This document shows, piece by piece, positions 27,749 to 36,709 of a DNA stretch of 64,000 nt (positions are counted from its first letter, which is position 1; the number at the start of each line of letters is the position of its first letter). The stretch comes from Clostridium swellfunianum (GTDB lineage: Bacteria > Bacillota > Clostridia > Clostridiales > Clostridiaceae): positions 4,092,194 to 4,156,193 of the forward strand of contig NZ_JAMOFV010000006.1 in NCBI RefSeq assembly GCF_023656515.1, in the 5' to 3' direction. The notes under the pieces are model-generated. The model saw only the letters and a program-made list of their open reading frames with translations. It made no database searches and was not told where the DNA came from. The position numbers were made by a program, and so were the translations under genes.

Positions 27749-27773
27749 AAAGAAGCTTATAAAAAGCTTCTTT
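27749..27773 (-). terminator. Terminator after the initiating sugar-phosphate transferase
   Basis: AAAGAAGCTT / AAGCTTCTTT stem with a 5-base loop, followed on the minus strand by ATTTT. It overlaps the stop codon. Confidence 0.7.
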
Positions 27774-29160
27774 ATCTATCAACCTTAATATCTAACTCTA
27801 AGTCACTAACCAATTCACTTAACAAAATTTCGTCAGGCACTCCTGATGAACTTTCTTTCATAAACATAATCTTTATTGTTTGAAGAATTAGTTTTAAATC
27901 AAGTAAAATAGAATAGTTTTTAATATACATAATATCATATCTTACTTTATCTTCTGCAGTTGTTGTATATTTACCCAATACCTGCGCTAGTCCAGTAACT
28001 CCTGCTTTTACTAAAGTCCTGTATTTATAATCAGATATCTCCTTCTTAAACTGTTCAACAAAGAAAGGACGTTCAGGCCTAGGGCCCACTATACTCATAT
28101 CTCCAAGTAAAACATTAAACATCTGTGGCAACTCATCTATCCTTGTTGATCTCATGAATCTTCCAAACTTAGTTATTCTAGGATCATCTTTTTCGGCAAG
28201 TACTGGTCCTGTAAGTTTCTCTGCATTCATTACCATTGTTCTAAACTTAAGAACATAAAATCTTCTTTCATTAACTGTTACTCTCTCTTGTTTATAAAAT
28301 ATGTTGCCTCCATCAGTAAGCTTTATTATCAATGCAGATAAAAGCATTATAGGTGATGCCAATACTATTCCAATTGCAGAAACAACTATATCTAGTAATC
28401 TTTTTATAAGTTCTTGTTCAAAGGTTAAGCCTAGTTTTTTAACTTTCAGCATAGGTATATCATCTGCTCTACTTAACTTTGAATTGAGCAGGGATATTTC
28501 ATAGATATCAGGAATAATATATACACTTTTCCTATCTGCGAGACAATTGTCTACAATTTTGCTCTTAATTTCTAAGTCTACATCATTACAAATAAATACT
28601 ACCTCTACCTCATTTAAGTACTTGTCAAGATTTTCAGATTTCCCACTGCAAATATATTTTATTGAGTATAGGTCCCTCTGCTTAATCAAAATCTTCTTTG
28701 TTACATTTTCAGCAGCTTCCTCACCTATTACTAGCGAATCCTTTATCCCATGATTTATTCTTCTTATCTTCCAAACTAATGCTCTCCATAGCACGAGAAA
28801 GACAAATTGAAGAATTGTACTATATAATAGTACGGTTCTTGGATAAGCAAATCCCCTGGCAAAAAAGGTAATAAAAGTAGTTGCAAAAAGCAATGCCAGT
28901 ACCGTTAAAAATATTGAAAAAGTTGTCTCTCCAATAGATTGTTTTAATATATCACTGAGACCAAATACGTACATAAAAATCAGATATACAATTACTATAA
29001 GCGGAGAAATTTCAACAAATGGTTGATAATTAAAATCAGGTGGGTTAAAGTTGAATTTCAAAGCAAAAGCCAAATATATTGATGTTACCACAAGTAAAAT
29101 ATCAATAAAATATACTCCTATTTTAAACATACCTGTAGCAAGTTGTTTGTCTGGTTTCAT
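27772..29160 (-). CDS. Undecaprenyl-phosphate sugar phosphotransferase (WcaJ/CpsE type)
   Basis: A polyprenyl-phosphate hexose-1-phosphate transferase that starts repeat-unit synthesis. The 462-residue protein has four to five N-terminal membrane helices (about residues 10-135). A soluble region follows, then the bacterial sugar transferase domain: KRLLDIVVSAIGIVLASP, FYKQERVTVNERRFYVLKFRTM (shown in part), DELPQMFNVLLGDMSIVGPR and the VKAGVTGLAQV segment. I start it at ATG 29160 (GAGGTG 6 bases before); a GTG at 29169 falls within that site. The sugar is not predictable, but galU and pgcA nearby make UDP-glucose-derived donors likely. Confidence 0.92.
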   Translation of the reverse strand: MKPDKQLATGMFKIGVYFIDILLVVTSIYLAFALKFNFNPPDFNYQPFVEISPLIVIVYLIFMYVFGLSDILKQSIGETTFSIFLTVLALLFATTFITFFARGFAYPRTVLLYSTILQFVFLVLWRALVWKIRRINHGIKDSLVIGEEAAENVTKKILIKQRDLYSIKYICSGKSENLDKYLNEVEVVFICNDVDLEIKSKIVDNCLADRKSVYIIPDIYEISLLNSKLSRADDIPMLKVKKLGLTFEQELIKRLLDIVVSAIGIVLASPIMLLSALIIKLTDGGNIFYKQERVTVNERRFYVLKFRTMVMNAEKLTGPVLAEKDDPRITKFGRFMRSTRIDELPQMFNVLLGDMSIVGPRPERPFFVEQFKKEISDYKYRTLVKAGVTGLAQVLGKYTTTAEDKVRYDIMYIKNYSILLDLKLILQTIKIMFMKESSSGVPDEILLSELVSDLELDIKVDR

Positions 29161-29260
29161 ATAATACACCTCAAGAATTGATTACATTTTAATAAGTTTC
29201 TTCATAGATATTCTACACTTATCCGCATATTTAGTCAATTTTAAATATAAGAATATAAAA

Positions 29261-30148
29261 CTACTTTATTATTGGCTCTAATCCAAGATTATGTGGGACT
29301 CTTTTTTCCTCAGGAGGCAGCTTCATATAATCTCCAAAAATTTTTGTGAGATAAGCTTCATAATCATTAGGTACTAAGAACTTACTGTCTTCAAAGTCAA
29401 GCTCCTTTAAAGGAAACACTGATTTTTTTTCTACAACAAGAGTGTCCCAGAACATATAATCTATTCCATACGCTATAAATTTTCCATCCTCTTTAGTTAA
29501 TTTCTTAATACATTCATTTTTTATATCATTTAATTTTTTAGTAACAGCTTCCCTCTCCATAATTGTGTATGGAAAAAGTACACCTCTTAGCAATATCTTA
29601 GTAATATTTTTAACAAGCAACTTAGAATTCTTTATAGGTTCAATAGGTTCTTTTATCAAAGTTAATACTCTATGATAAAGCTTATACCTTCGCTTATACT
29701 TCTCAGCTGCCTCATAATTATCATCGTAATAATCTGCTGGAAAAATATCAATAAACATTCCATTATGATATTTGCCTGGCTTATACTCATAAATTCTGCT
29801 ATTATTATCTCTGATTTTCATCCAAGGCATATCATATTCAATATCTGTTTCATTTGTTTGCAAAAATAAATCATCAGGCAGTTCCTTCTTAGCAATTTCC
29901 ATGAACTTAAGATAATCCTTCCTCAGCATCACTATATCAATATCGTCATCCCATGGTATAAAGCCTTTATGCCTTACTGCTCCAAGTAAAGTTCCTGAAT
30001 CTAGCCAATATGACAGTTCATGCTTTCTACATATATAATCAACAATTTTAAGAATTCTTAACATTACAAGCTGTGATTGTCTTAAAATACTTTTATCTAT
30101 TTCCTCATATCTCTTGTCAGGGAATACTTCTGATAAATTTGGTTTCAT
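29261..30148 (-). CDS. LicD family transferase, copy 2
   Basis: A 295-residue LicD protein. The metal-binding core reads YWLDSGTLLGAVRHKGFIPW and then DDDIDI. Its N-terminus (SEVFPDKRYEEIDKSILRQSQ) resembles copy 3 (LELFPDRRLDYLSETNLRQA) rather than copy 1, so copies 2 and 3 form a subfamily. It ends in the shared DYMKLPPE....H motif near the C-terminus. The MurJ-type flippase gene lies 42 bases upstream in the same orientation. Confidence 0.88.
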   Translation of the reverse strand: MKPNLSEVFPDKRYEEIDKSILRQSQLVMLRILKIVDYICRKHELSYWLDSGTLLGAVRHKGFIPWDDDIDIVMLRKDYLKFMEIAKKELPDDLFLQTNETDIEYDMPWMKIRDNNSRIYEYKPGKYHNGMFIDIFPADYYDDNYEAAEKYKRRYKLYHRVLTLIKEPIEPIKNSKLLVKNITKILLRGVLFPYTIMEREAVTKKLNDIKNECIKKLTKEDGKFIAYGIDYMFWDTLVVEKKSVFPLKELDFEDSKFLVPNDYEAYLTKIFGDYMKLPPEEKRVPHNLGLEPIIK

Positions 30149-30190
30149 TATGTACCTCCTACCTAGGCTAATTTCATTGGTCTCCTTAAA

Positions 30191-31726
30191 TTATAGCTTA
30201 TTTTTAATCATTTGCAAAATATCTTCAAATTCAGGAACTTTGTATATTTTTAATTGTATAAAATAGGTAGTCACTCCTAAAAAAACTGATATAGTTATTC
30301 CAATGAGATTACCAGAAAAACCACCTATAGCACTATTCAATGCACTATAGGAAATTTTAACAATTAATCCCATTACCGACGATGAGATAATAATCTTAAT
30401 TAGATTAATTATTATAGGTCCCATATTCAACTTTCCAATCTTTCTCACTAAGCTATTTAATAATAAAAAAGTAGTTGTTATGGCAGCTATTGATGTGGAT
30501 AATGCAAGTCCACCTATACCTATAAATCTTACCAAGATTAAATTTAAGATTATATTTATTGTTATGCCTAAAATTCCATTAAAAGTTGAAGATTTTGTAT
30601 CCTTTAAAGCATATAGCGCTCTATTAAACACATCTCTTATCCCATAAAATGGAATCCCCACTGAAAAACATACTAATGCTATAGAAGTCATTGATGCGGC
30701 CCTATCATCAAATGCTCCATGCTTAAACAAAAAATTTATTAAGGGATTGCTCAAAATTATTAACCCAACTGTACATGGTATCATAATTAAATTGATGTTA
30801 TTTACAGCCTTATTTATGTAGATTTTAAAATTATCGTAGCTGGTGCTGCTACTCTCTCTTGATAGTGCAGGATAAATAACCGTTACAATAGCTGTAGCAA
30901 AGCTAATATATATTACATCAGTTATCCGAGAAGCATAATTTAAAGCAGAAATACTGCCTGCTGGAAGTCCTGATCCTATAGTTTTATCGATAATTGCATT
31001 TATCTGATTTGCTCCTGCCCCTATAACCACTGGTAGTATTAGAAGCAGCATCTTCCTAATCCTACTGTCCTTTAAATCTATAAATAGTTCGTAGGTATAT
31101 CCGTTTTTAACTAGCCATGGTAACTGCACCAAAACCTTCAACACGTTTCCAAATACAGTGGCAATAGTTAGGCCTATTACACCTGCTTTTGCTCCTAAAA
31201 GAATATAAATAATAATTGGCATATTAAGCATTATTCCTACAAGAGCAGGAGAAGTAAAGTCATCTAAAGTTTGCAGTATAGCTGTATATGCTCCATTTAA
31301 AGTCATAAATAAAATATTTATAACACTAATTTTCATCAGAGTTACTGTAAGTTCAAAGGTTTGTCCTCTAAATTTAGGCGCTATAATTCTAACTAGCTGT
31401 GGCGAAAGTTCCCATCCTACAATGGTTAATATTATTGATATAATCACTAATATGTTAATAATATTATTAGCGAACTTGAACATTTCTTTCTTCCCATGGT
31501 TCTTAAAACTCTCACTCAATATAGGAATAAACGTAGTGGTAATAGCTAAACTAAAAACTGCAAATAGTATTTCTGGAATCGTTATAGCCATATTGTAGGC
31601 ATCTGTTTGATAGGTAGCTCCAAATGAATTTGCAACCAAAGTATCTCTTAAAAAACCTATTACCTTACTGATAATTGTAATAATCATTACAATTCCTGCA
31701 GCCCTAGCTAATTTTGATTTGCTCAT
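30191..31726 (-). CDS. murJ: MurJ/MviN family lipid-linked substrate flippase
   Basis: A 511-residue membrane protein of the MOP superfamily with about 14 hydrophobic segments. The MurJ-type N-terminus is SKVIGFLRDTLVANSFGATYQTDAYN (quoted in part), with the conserved NRALYALKDT region in the C-terminal half. MurJ flips lipid II; members inside polysaccharide clusters may carry other undecaprenyl-linked glycans. I start it at ATG 31726 with GGAGGA 5 bases upstream. The frame stays open for a further 59 codons upstream, but these overlap the preceding gene and lack a binding site. The symbol denotes the family, not proven lipid II specificity. Confidence 0.88.
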   Translation of the reverse strand: MSKSKLARAAGIVMIITIISKVIGFLRDTLVANSFGATYQTDAYNMAITIPEILFAVFSLAITTTFIPILSESFKNHGKKEMFKFANNIINILVIISIILTIVGWELSPQLVRIIAPKFRGQTFELTVTLMKISVINILFMTLNGAYTAILQTLDDFTSPALVGIMLNMPIIIYILLGAKAGVIGLTIATVFGNVLKVLVQLPWLVKNGYTYELFIDLKDSRIRKMLLLILPVVIGAGANQINAIIDKTIGSGLPAGSISALNYASRITDVIYISFATAIVTVIYPALSRESSSTSYDNFKIYINKAVNNINLIMIPCTVGLIILSNPLINFLFKHGAFDDRAASMTSIALVCFSVGIPFYGIRDVFNRALYALKDTKSSTFNGILGITINIILNLILVRFIGIGGLALSTSIAAITTTFLLLNSLVRKIGKLNMGPIIINLIKIIISSSVMGLIVKISYSALNSAIGGFSGNLIGITISVFLGVTTYFIQLKIYKVPEFEDILQMIKNKL

Positions 31727-31775
31727 GTTTTCCTCCAAATTAATATGATGAACTTTAAAGATTTTTACTAAAATT

Positions 31776-31805
31776 AAATAACCACTATAGATATAGCGGT
31801 TATTT
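31776..31805 (-). terminator. Terminator-like hairpin before the MurJ-type gene
   Basis: A 13-bp stem (31776-31788 with 31793-31805, one G-U pair) overlaps the stop codon of the upstream glycosyltransferase. It is followed on the minus strand by AATTTTAG, a moderate T tail. Confidence 0.6.
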
Positions 31806-32900
31806 TGCGTAGTATGTAGACTCAAAAGCTTCAAAATATTGTTGCGATATATTTTTCCAATCGAATAGATCCTTAGCTCTTTGGAAGCCTTTTTCATTCT
31901 CATATGGTAGTTTATCTAGACAATATAACATTTTATTGCTTAATTCATCCTTTTCTTCATTGTAGAAACAAACTTCTTCATCAGAAAAGCACTGACTTAT
32001 TGGAAGCTTCGATGAAATAACCACATTTTTTTTATGCAGTAATGCTTCTACAATAGACATGCCAAATGTCTCAAATTTGCTCACTTGTACAAAGATATCA
32101 CATTGAGAATAAGCATTATTGAGAATGTTAGGATTCATATTCCCAGTGAAAACTACTTTATTATAGCCAATATATTTACTTATCAAGTATCTTGCATATT
32201 CAGTGTCATTTTCGCCTGCGATAAGTAAGACACAACTATTATAGAGATTACTATTTATAAAATTGTCAATTACAGTCTCAATATTCTTAATTTTTCTTGT
32301 TCCAATAGTAAAAATAATCTTATCTTGTTTTCTTAAATTATATACAGCTTTAATATCTATTTTTTCACTTAATGGTAAAATAGAAACACCATTATTAATT
32401 ACAGTAATTTTCTTCTCACATAAACTAGGATAACTTTTAATAAGCTCTTTCTTTGAATCTTCAGTTATAACTACTATTTTGTCAGAGTACCTCAATATCA
32501 TTTTCTCAAATAAAATACTATAGGTCTTAAAAGACTTATTAATCTCTTTTTCTTTCTTTATTATACCATGGACAGTGTAAACAAGTTTAAACCTATATAT
32601 AAGCTTAAGACTACATAAAAACAGAGCCAAAATAGAATAGTATCTTGCAAGATATACAACATTTATATTTTTTTCTCTAATAAATTTCGCTATATGCCTC
32701 ATCGAACCTTCTACTTCATATTCATTAGCTATTTCATAATCAGACGATTTACCTTTATTTCCATCTTCCCATGGTAGTCCATAAAAATACACATTTTTGT
32801 CTTGCTTTCTTAATGTATTGAATAAAGTGTTAGCTACCTTCTTAGGACCTGAAGTAATATCCTGTTCATCTTCTCTAATTCCTATAAATAATACATTCAT
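31800..32900 (-). CDS. Glycosyltransferase family 4
   Basis: A 366-residue GT-B transferase. Supporting segments are SGPKKVANTLFNTL in the acceptor domain, VINNGVS before the C-terminal half, FTIGTRKIKNIETVI (nucleotide site), and VSKFETFGMSIVEALLHKK with the E-x7-E pattern. The charged, slightly divergent N-terminus suggests an acceptor unlike those of the other GT4 proteins here. It is 13 bases downstream of the second Wzy-like gene, so the pair is likely translated together. Confidence 0.86.
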   Translation of the reverse strand: MNVLFIGIREDEQDITSGPKKVANTLFNTLRKQDKNVYFYGLPWEDGNKGKSSDYEIANEYEVEGSMRHIAKFIREKNINVVYLARYYSILALFLCSLKLIYRFKLVYTVHGIIKKEKEINKSFKTYSILFEKMILRYSDKIVVITEDSKKELIKSYPSLCEKKITVINNGVSILPLSEKIDIKAVYNLRKQDKIIFTIGTRKIKNIETVIDNFINSNLYNSCVLLIAGENDTEYARYLISKYIGYNKVVFTGNMNPNILNNAYSQCDIFVQVSKFETFGMSIVEALLHKKNVVISSKLPISQCFSDEEVCFYNEEKDELSNKMLYCLDKLPYENEKGFQRAKDLFDWKNISQQYFEAFESTYYAK

Positions 32901-32913
32901 AATTATCTCCTTA

Positions 32914-34257
32914 TTAATCCTCTAATTCAATAAATGAATTCGAGAAACTTATCATTAAACATGTTATTATAGGAACTAGACCAACCTCTCCCAGATATAC
33001 TTCTTCCATTTGCATATATAAAAATATACACAAAAGGAAAGTAAGAAGGTTTAAAAATTCAAAAGAATATTCTTTTCTTATTCTCATTCCTTTAAAAATC
33101 TTAAGCGGCACATAAGAATATAATGCTAGGAATAAAATTAGCCCCAATATACCATTTGAAGCAAAATATCTAAATAATGTATTGTGATAACTTATCCTAT
33201 CTACTCCCTTACTTCTCTTGCTTATGACCTCTTCAGGATTAATTCTTTTAAGTATATTATATTTTAGCCCATCACCTGTAATAACGTATTCTTCATAATT
33301 ACTTAGAACTGCCTTCCATATTAATTGTCTACTGTTAACCCCTTTACTATTTTTCTCCGCCAGCATATCACTAGCTTTTCTTTCAGTAGTCCTAATAGGT
33401 TTACTAGAGAAATATTGCTTTATATCGGACATATTTAAAATACAAACCATAGCTATATTAGCAAAAATCAAAATCAAAATCATTTTAAAATTAAATAATT
33501 TTTTTAATGTGTTTCTTCTAAAGACGCAAAGGCCAGTAAAATTAACTATTAAATAAATTATTGTTATAACTATACTTGTTCTAGCTACGGTTAAATACAT
33601 AATATAAATTTGAGCAACAACTATAGCTCCAATGGAGTATTTGACCTTGCTTTCAATATTATTTACAAACAAGTATACCCCTGAAACAATTGAGAAAAAT
33701 AAATATGTTCCAAAACCATTTACATTTCCATACATAGACGCAGGATTATACGAAGGCCAATCTGATACAATTATACCAAAAACCTTGTTCGAATTATAAA
33801 CAAACTGATATAAACCAACAATGCTCAAAACTATGCCAAGATAAAAAATAGACTTTGCACATTTAAAAATAGATTTATACTTTCTATCCTTGCTTAAATT
33901 ATTAAAATAAGCTTGAGAAATTATCAAATATACGGAAACTAATACCCAGGCCTTACCTATATATAAAATACTAGATTTCCCAATAAAATTCACAAGATAG
34001 GTTATGGATATCCAAACTAGATATAAAATAATAATAATATTTAATTTATTTTTAAAAAAGTTTTTAAAATAATCTAATATATTAATTTTTCTATAAAATA
34101 AATACACAATTAAAAATGTTGATCCAATAAATATAAGCCAAAAATATGACATACCTAAAAAATCAATTAAATACCATCCAGTTGTTGACGATAATAAAAT
34201 TACAAATATAATTAAAGCTTCAGCAAAGGTATCATAATTTTTACTTACAGTTTTCAA
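32914..34257 (-). CDS. O-antigen ligase / polymerase-like membrane protein (second copy)
   Basis: A 447-residue polytopic protein with about 10-12 hydrophobic helices and the O-antigen ligase loop residues SRQLIWKAVL, GDGL and SYHNTLFRYFASNGILGLIL. It probably polymerises or ligates a lipid-linked glycan outside the membrane. I start it at TTG 34257, with GGAGGA at 9-base spacing; upstream in-frame GTG/TTG codons at 34278-34284 precede or overlap that site. It is only distantly similar to the copy at 25258 by eye, so recent duplication is unlikely. Confidence 0.82.
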   Translation of the reverse strand: MKTVSKNYDTFAEALIIFVILLSSTTGWYLIDFLGMSYFWLIFIGSTFLIVYLFYRKINILDYFKNFFKNKLNIIIILYLVWISITYLVNFIGKSSILYIGKAWVLVSVYLIISQAYFNNLSKDRKYKSIFKCAKSIFYLGIVLSIVGLYQFVYNSNKVFGIIVSDWPSYNPASMYGNVNGFGTYLFFSIVSGVYLFVNNIESKVKYSIGAIVVAQIYIMYLTVARTSIVITIIYLIVNFTGLCVFRRNTLKKLFNFKMILILIFANIAMVCILNMSDIKQYFSSKPIRTTERKASDMLAEKNSKGVNSRQLIWKAVLSNYEEYVITGDGLKYNILKRINPEEVISKRSKGVDRISYHNTLFRYFASNGILGLILFLALYSYVPLKIFKGMRIRKEYSFEFLNLLTFLLCIFLYMQMEEVYLGEVGLVPIITCLMISFSNSFIELED

Positions 34258-34323
34258 TATATTATATCCTCCAATCACTACCAAATATAAAAACGCCTTA
34301 TATTATCACTATCTCACCAATAT

Positions 34324-35250
34324 TTATCTAAATTTTCTGTTGAGCTCTTCTATTTCCGTTTCATTCAAAACAGGTTTAATCTCAAGATTATGAAAGATCC
34401 TCTTGCTCTCTGGAGGCATCTTCATATAGTCACTGCCATAAGTTAATTTTAGATAGTTTCCATAATTATTAGGACAACTAAATTCATAATCCTCAAACTT
34501 TACTTTTGTTAAAGGAAATATATCTCCTGCTTTATAAACATTATCCCAATTTAGAACATCAGTACCAATACCATAGTTAGTTTGAGGATTCTTGGCCATA
34601 TCTGCTATTCTTTTATCTCTTGTATTTATATTTAGGTTATATATGAATTTATAATTTAAAAAAGCAAATATAAAGAAAGTTACTTTTAATAAAACTTTCA
34701 CTATATTTTTAATTATATTAATTTTTTCAAAGTAAGGCTTTTTAAGCGGTGCATTTATAGCTTGAACCTTTATATACATTAATTTATATATTTTCTCACG
34801 AAAAATTCGTTTTAATAACTTATCTGAGTATGTATCAAATGGGAATATATCTACATAAATACCTTCATGGTACTCTGCATTCCTTTCCAATATAATTTTA
34901 CTTTTTCTGTCCTTAATTTGAGTCCACGTATTACCAGCGTAAGGGGTTGTGTTAAAATTTTGAACAAAAAAATCATCTGGAAGTTCTTTATGGACAATTT
35001 CTAAAAATCTATTATAATCATCCCTTGTCATAGCTATATCAACATCATCATCCCAAGGTATAAATCCCTTATGCCTAACAGCTCCAAGTAAAGTACCACA
35101 ATCCAACCAATATTGAATATTATGCTTTTTGCATATATAATCTATTGTTTTTAATATTCTTAATGAAATTAACTGAGCTTGCCTTAAATTTGTTTCACTT
35201 AAATAATCTAATCTTCTGTCTGGAAATAACTCCAGTATTTTACTATCCAT
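34324..35250 (-). CDS. LicD family transferase, copy 3
   Basis: A 308-residue LicD protein, the one closest to the phosphonate operon. It has YWLDCGTLLGAVRHKGFIPW with DDDVDI as the metal-binding core, an internal hydrophobic stretch near residues 185-205 (VKVLLKVTFFIFAFLNYKF), and the C-terminal DYMKMPPESKRIFHN motif. It is the first gene after its own promoter (35312) and precedes the second Wzy-like gene. Its closeness to the phosphonate genes makes it the best candidate for a phosphonate transferase (inference). Confidence 0.88.
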   Translation of the reverse strand: MDSKILELFPDRRLDYLSETNLRQAQLISLRILKTIDYICKKHNIQYWLDCGTLLGAVRHKGFIPWDDDVDIAMTRDDYNRFLEIVHKELPDDFFVQNFNTTPYAGNTWTQIKDRKSKIILERNAEYHEGIYVDIFPFDTYSDKLLKRIFREKIYKLMYIKVQAINAPLKKPYFEKINIIKNIVKVLLKVTFFIFAFLNYKFIYNLNINTRDKRIADMAKNPQTNYGIGTDVLNWDNVYKAGDIFPLTKVKFEDYEFSCPNNYGNYLKLTYGSDYMKMPPESKRIFHNLEIKPVLNETEIEELNRKFR

Positions 35251-35311
35251 TAATATCCCCCTATTCCTTATATCCCTTGTAATTACCTAGCAAGTATATA
35301 ATGACTTATTA

Positions 35312-35340
35312 ATTATAAAGTATTTACATACAAAAATCAA
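35312..35340 (-). promoter_or_regulatory. Sigma-A type promoter for the LicD copy 3 operon
   Basis: On the minus strand TTGATT (35335-35340), 17 bases, TATAAT (35312-35317), about 60 bases upstream of the start codon. Confidence 0.7.
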
Positions 35341-35375
35341 ATTTATGCTCTAAAATGTTGATTAATCGAATAAAA

Positions 35376-35398
35376 ACTGAATAATAGCTTTATTCAGT
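35376..35398 (-). terminator. Second terminator-like hairpin
   Basis: ACTGAATA, a 7-base loop, TATTCAGT, then TTTTTA on the minus strand. It lies just upstream of the LicD promoter, about 175 bases beyond the phnW terminator. Confidence 0.5.
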
Positions 35399-35571
35399 GA
35401 TTTTTCATATCAGAATTCATACCGTGAGGTAAATCGTGGTTCAATAAAAATAAATGTAATTGTGATACATTTTATATCCTAGTTTTTTATGGTAGGACTT
35501 GTAAGTATTATCACCAGAAAAGTCTCTTATCTATTCTCAGTCAGGCTATTACATGTTCTGACACACTAAAA

Positions 35572-35601
35572 AAGCCTTTATGATAAAAATCATAAAGGCT
35601 T
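35572..35601 (-). terminator. Terminator of the phosphonate operon
   Basis: AAGCCTTTATGA / TCATAAAGGCTT, a 12-bp stem with a 6-base loop, followed by TTTTT on the minus strand, 5 bases after phnW. Confidence 0.88.
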
Positions 35602-35605
35602 GCTT

Positions 35606-36709
35606 TTATTTTAACGTATTTATATATTCTTCCAATATTGTTAAGAATTTTTCGACATCAGTGTAGTTTAAGTCACCTATATTAGCTATTCTAAATGTAT
35701 TTAAATCGCTAACTTTGCCAGGGTATATTGTATATCCTCTTTCATAAAGATAATCATGCATTTTGTCAAAATTATACATTCCAGATTCAGGTTCTACAAC
35801 AGTAGTTATAAGCTTAGAATGATCTTTTGGATTTACTAAATACTTCAGACCTAATCTATCAAGCCCTTCCACCAAAGTCTTCCACGCTTTTACATATCTT
35901 TCATGTCTTTTCTCAACAGTTTCTTCTTTTGCCTCAATTATAGCTTGCTTTAGAGCATATAAGGTTTGTACTGGAGGAGTAAATCTCATTTGATAATTTT
36001 TCTTGAAATATTCATATTGTTGGTATAAATTCAAGTAATAATTTCTTTTTTTAACATCATTAAGCTTTATCAGAGCATCTAATTTAGCTATAACAAAACT
36101 TATACCTGCCATACCTTGTATGCATTTATTTGAGCTAGAAGCTAAATATGTTATATTCATTTCCTCCATATTTATTGGCATACCTGCAAAGGAACTCATT
36201 CCGTCAACTATCATATCCATAGCATATTTCTTACATAGCTGTCCTAAGGTTTTCACATCATTTAATAGCCCTGTTGTTGTTTCATGATGTATTACAGCTA
36301 AATGAGATATTTTAACTTTTGATTGCTTAATAGCTTCTTCTAAAGCATTTAAATCGACAGCCTCAAAAGGTGAGCTTTTAAATTCTATATAATTCATACA
36401 GTAAGCTTCAGCTATTTCGCACATTCTCTTCCCATAGGCACCGTTATTTATAATTAGTACATAATCCTCACCTACTGCTGAAGTGAGCATAGCCTCTACA
36501 GCAGCAGTTCCGGAGCCGCCAAATAAAACTGTAGTGTATTTTTCGTTATCTGCAACAAAGTTTGTTAATTCCTTTGAAACAAACTCCATTACATCTCCAA
36601 ATTCCTTTTCTCTAGGACATATATCTGGAACAACTTGAGCATATTTAACACTGTCAGTAGTGGTAGCTGGACCAGGATTTAAAAGTACATTTCTTTTAAT
36701 GCTTTCCAT
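35606..36709 (-). CDS. phnW: 2-aminoethylphosphonate--pyruvate aminotransferase (biosynthetic PhnW)
   Basis: A class V PLP aminotransferase of 367 residues. In this operon it would run in the biosynthetic direction, aminating phosphonoacetaldehyde to 2-aminoethylphosphonate. LLNPGPATTT opens the protein, LFGGSGTAAVEAML is the cofactor-binding turn, VDGMSSFAG carries the Asp that contacts PLP, and SSSNKCIQGMAG holds the Schiff-base lysine. I start it at ATG 36709 (AAGGAG 10 bases before); the GTG at 36718 almost touches that site. The 5' end overlaps the cytidylyltransferase gene by 14 bases. Last gene of the operon. Confidence 0.9.
   Translation of the reverse strand: MESIKRNVLLNPGPATTTDSVKYAQVVPDICPREKEFGDVMEFVSKELTNFVADNEKYTTVLFGGSGTAAVEAMLTSAVGEDYVLIINNGAYGKRMCEIAEAYCMNYIEFKSSPFEAVDLNALEEAIKQSKVKISHLAVIHHETTTGLLNDVKTLGQLCKKYAMDMIVDGMSSFAGMPINMEEMNITYLASSSNKCIQGMAGISFVIAKLDALIKLNDVKKRNYYLNLYQQYEYFKKNYQMRFTPPVQTLYALKQAIIEAKEETVEKRHERYVKAWKTLVEGLDRLGLKYLVNPKDHSKLITTVVEPESGMYNFDKMHDYLYERGYTIYPGKVSDLNTFRIANIGDLNYTDVEKFLTILEEYINTLK

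Larger units (their letters stand above)
35251..35605. other. Intergenic region between LicD copy 3 and the phosphonate operon
   Basis: No coding region was found. From right to left it holds the phnW terminator (35572-35601), about 170 bases without assignable features, a second hairpin (35376-35398), and the LicD promoter (35312-35340). Confidence 0.6.

Noticed and set aside
30191-31903. N-terminal extension of the MurJ-type protein up to 31903
   Set aside because: The extra 59 residues overlap the upstream glycosyltransferase gene, are unlike MurJ N-termini and lack a ribosome binding site. ATG 31726 has GGAGGA.
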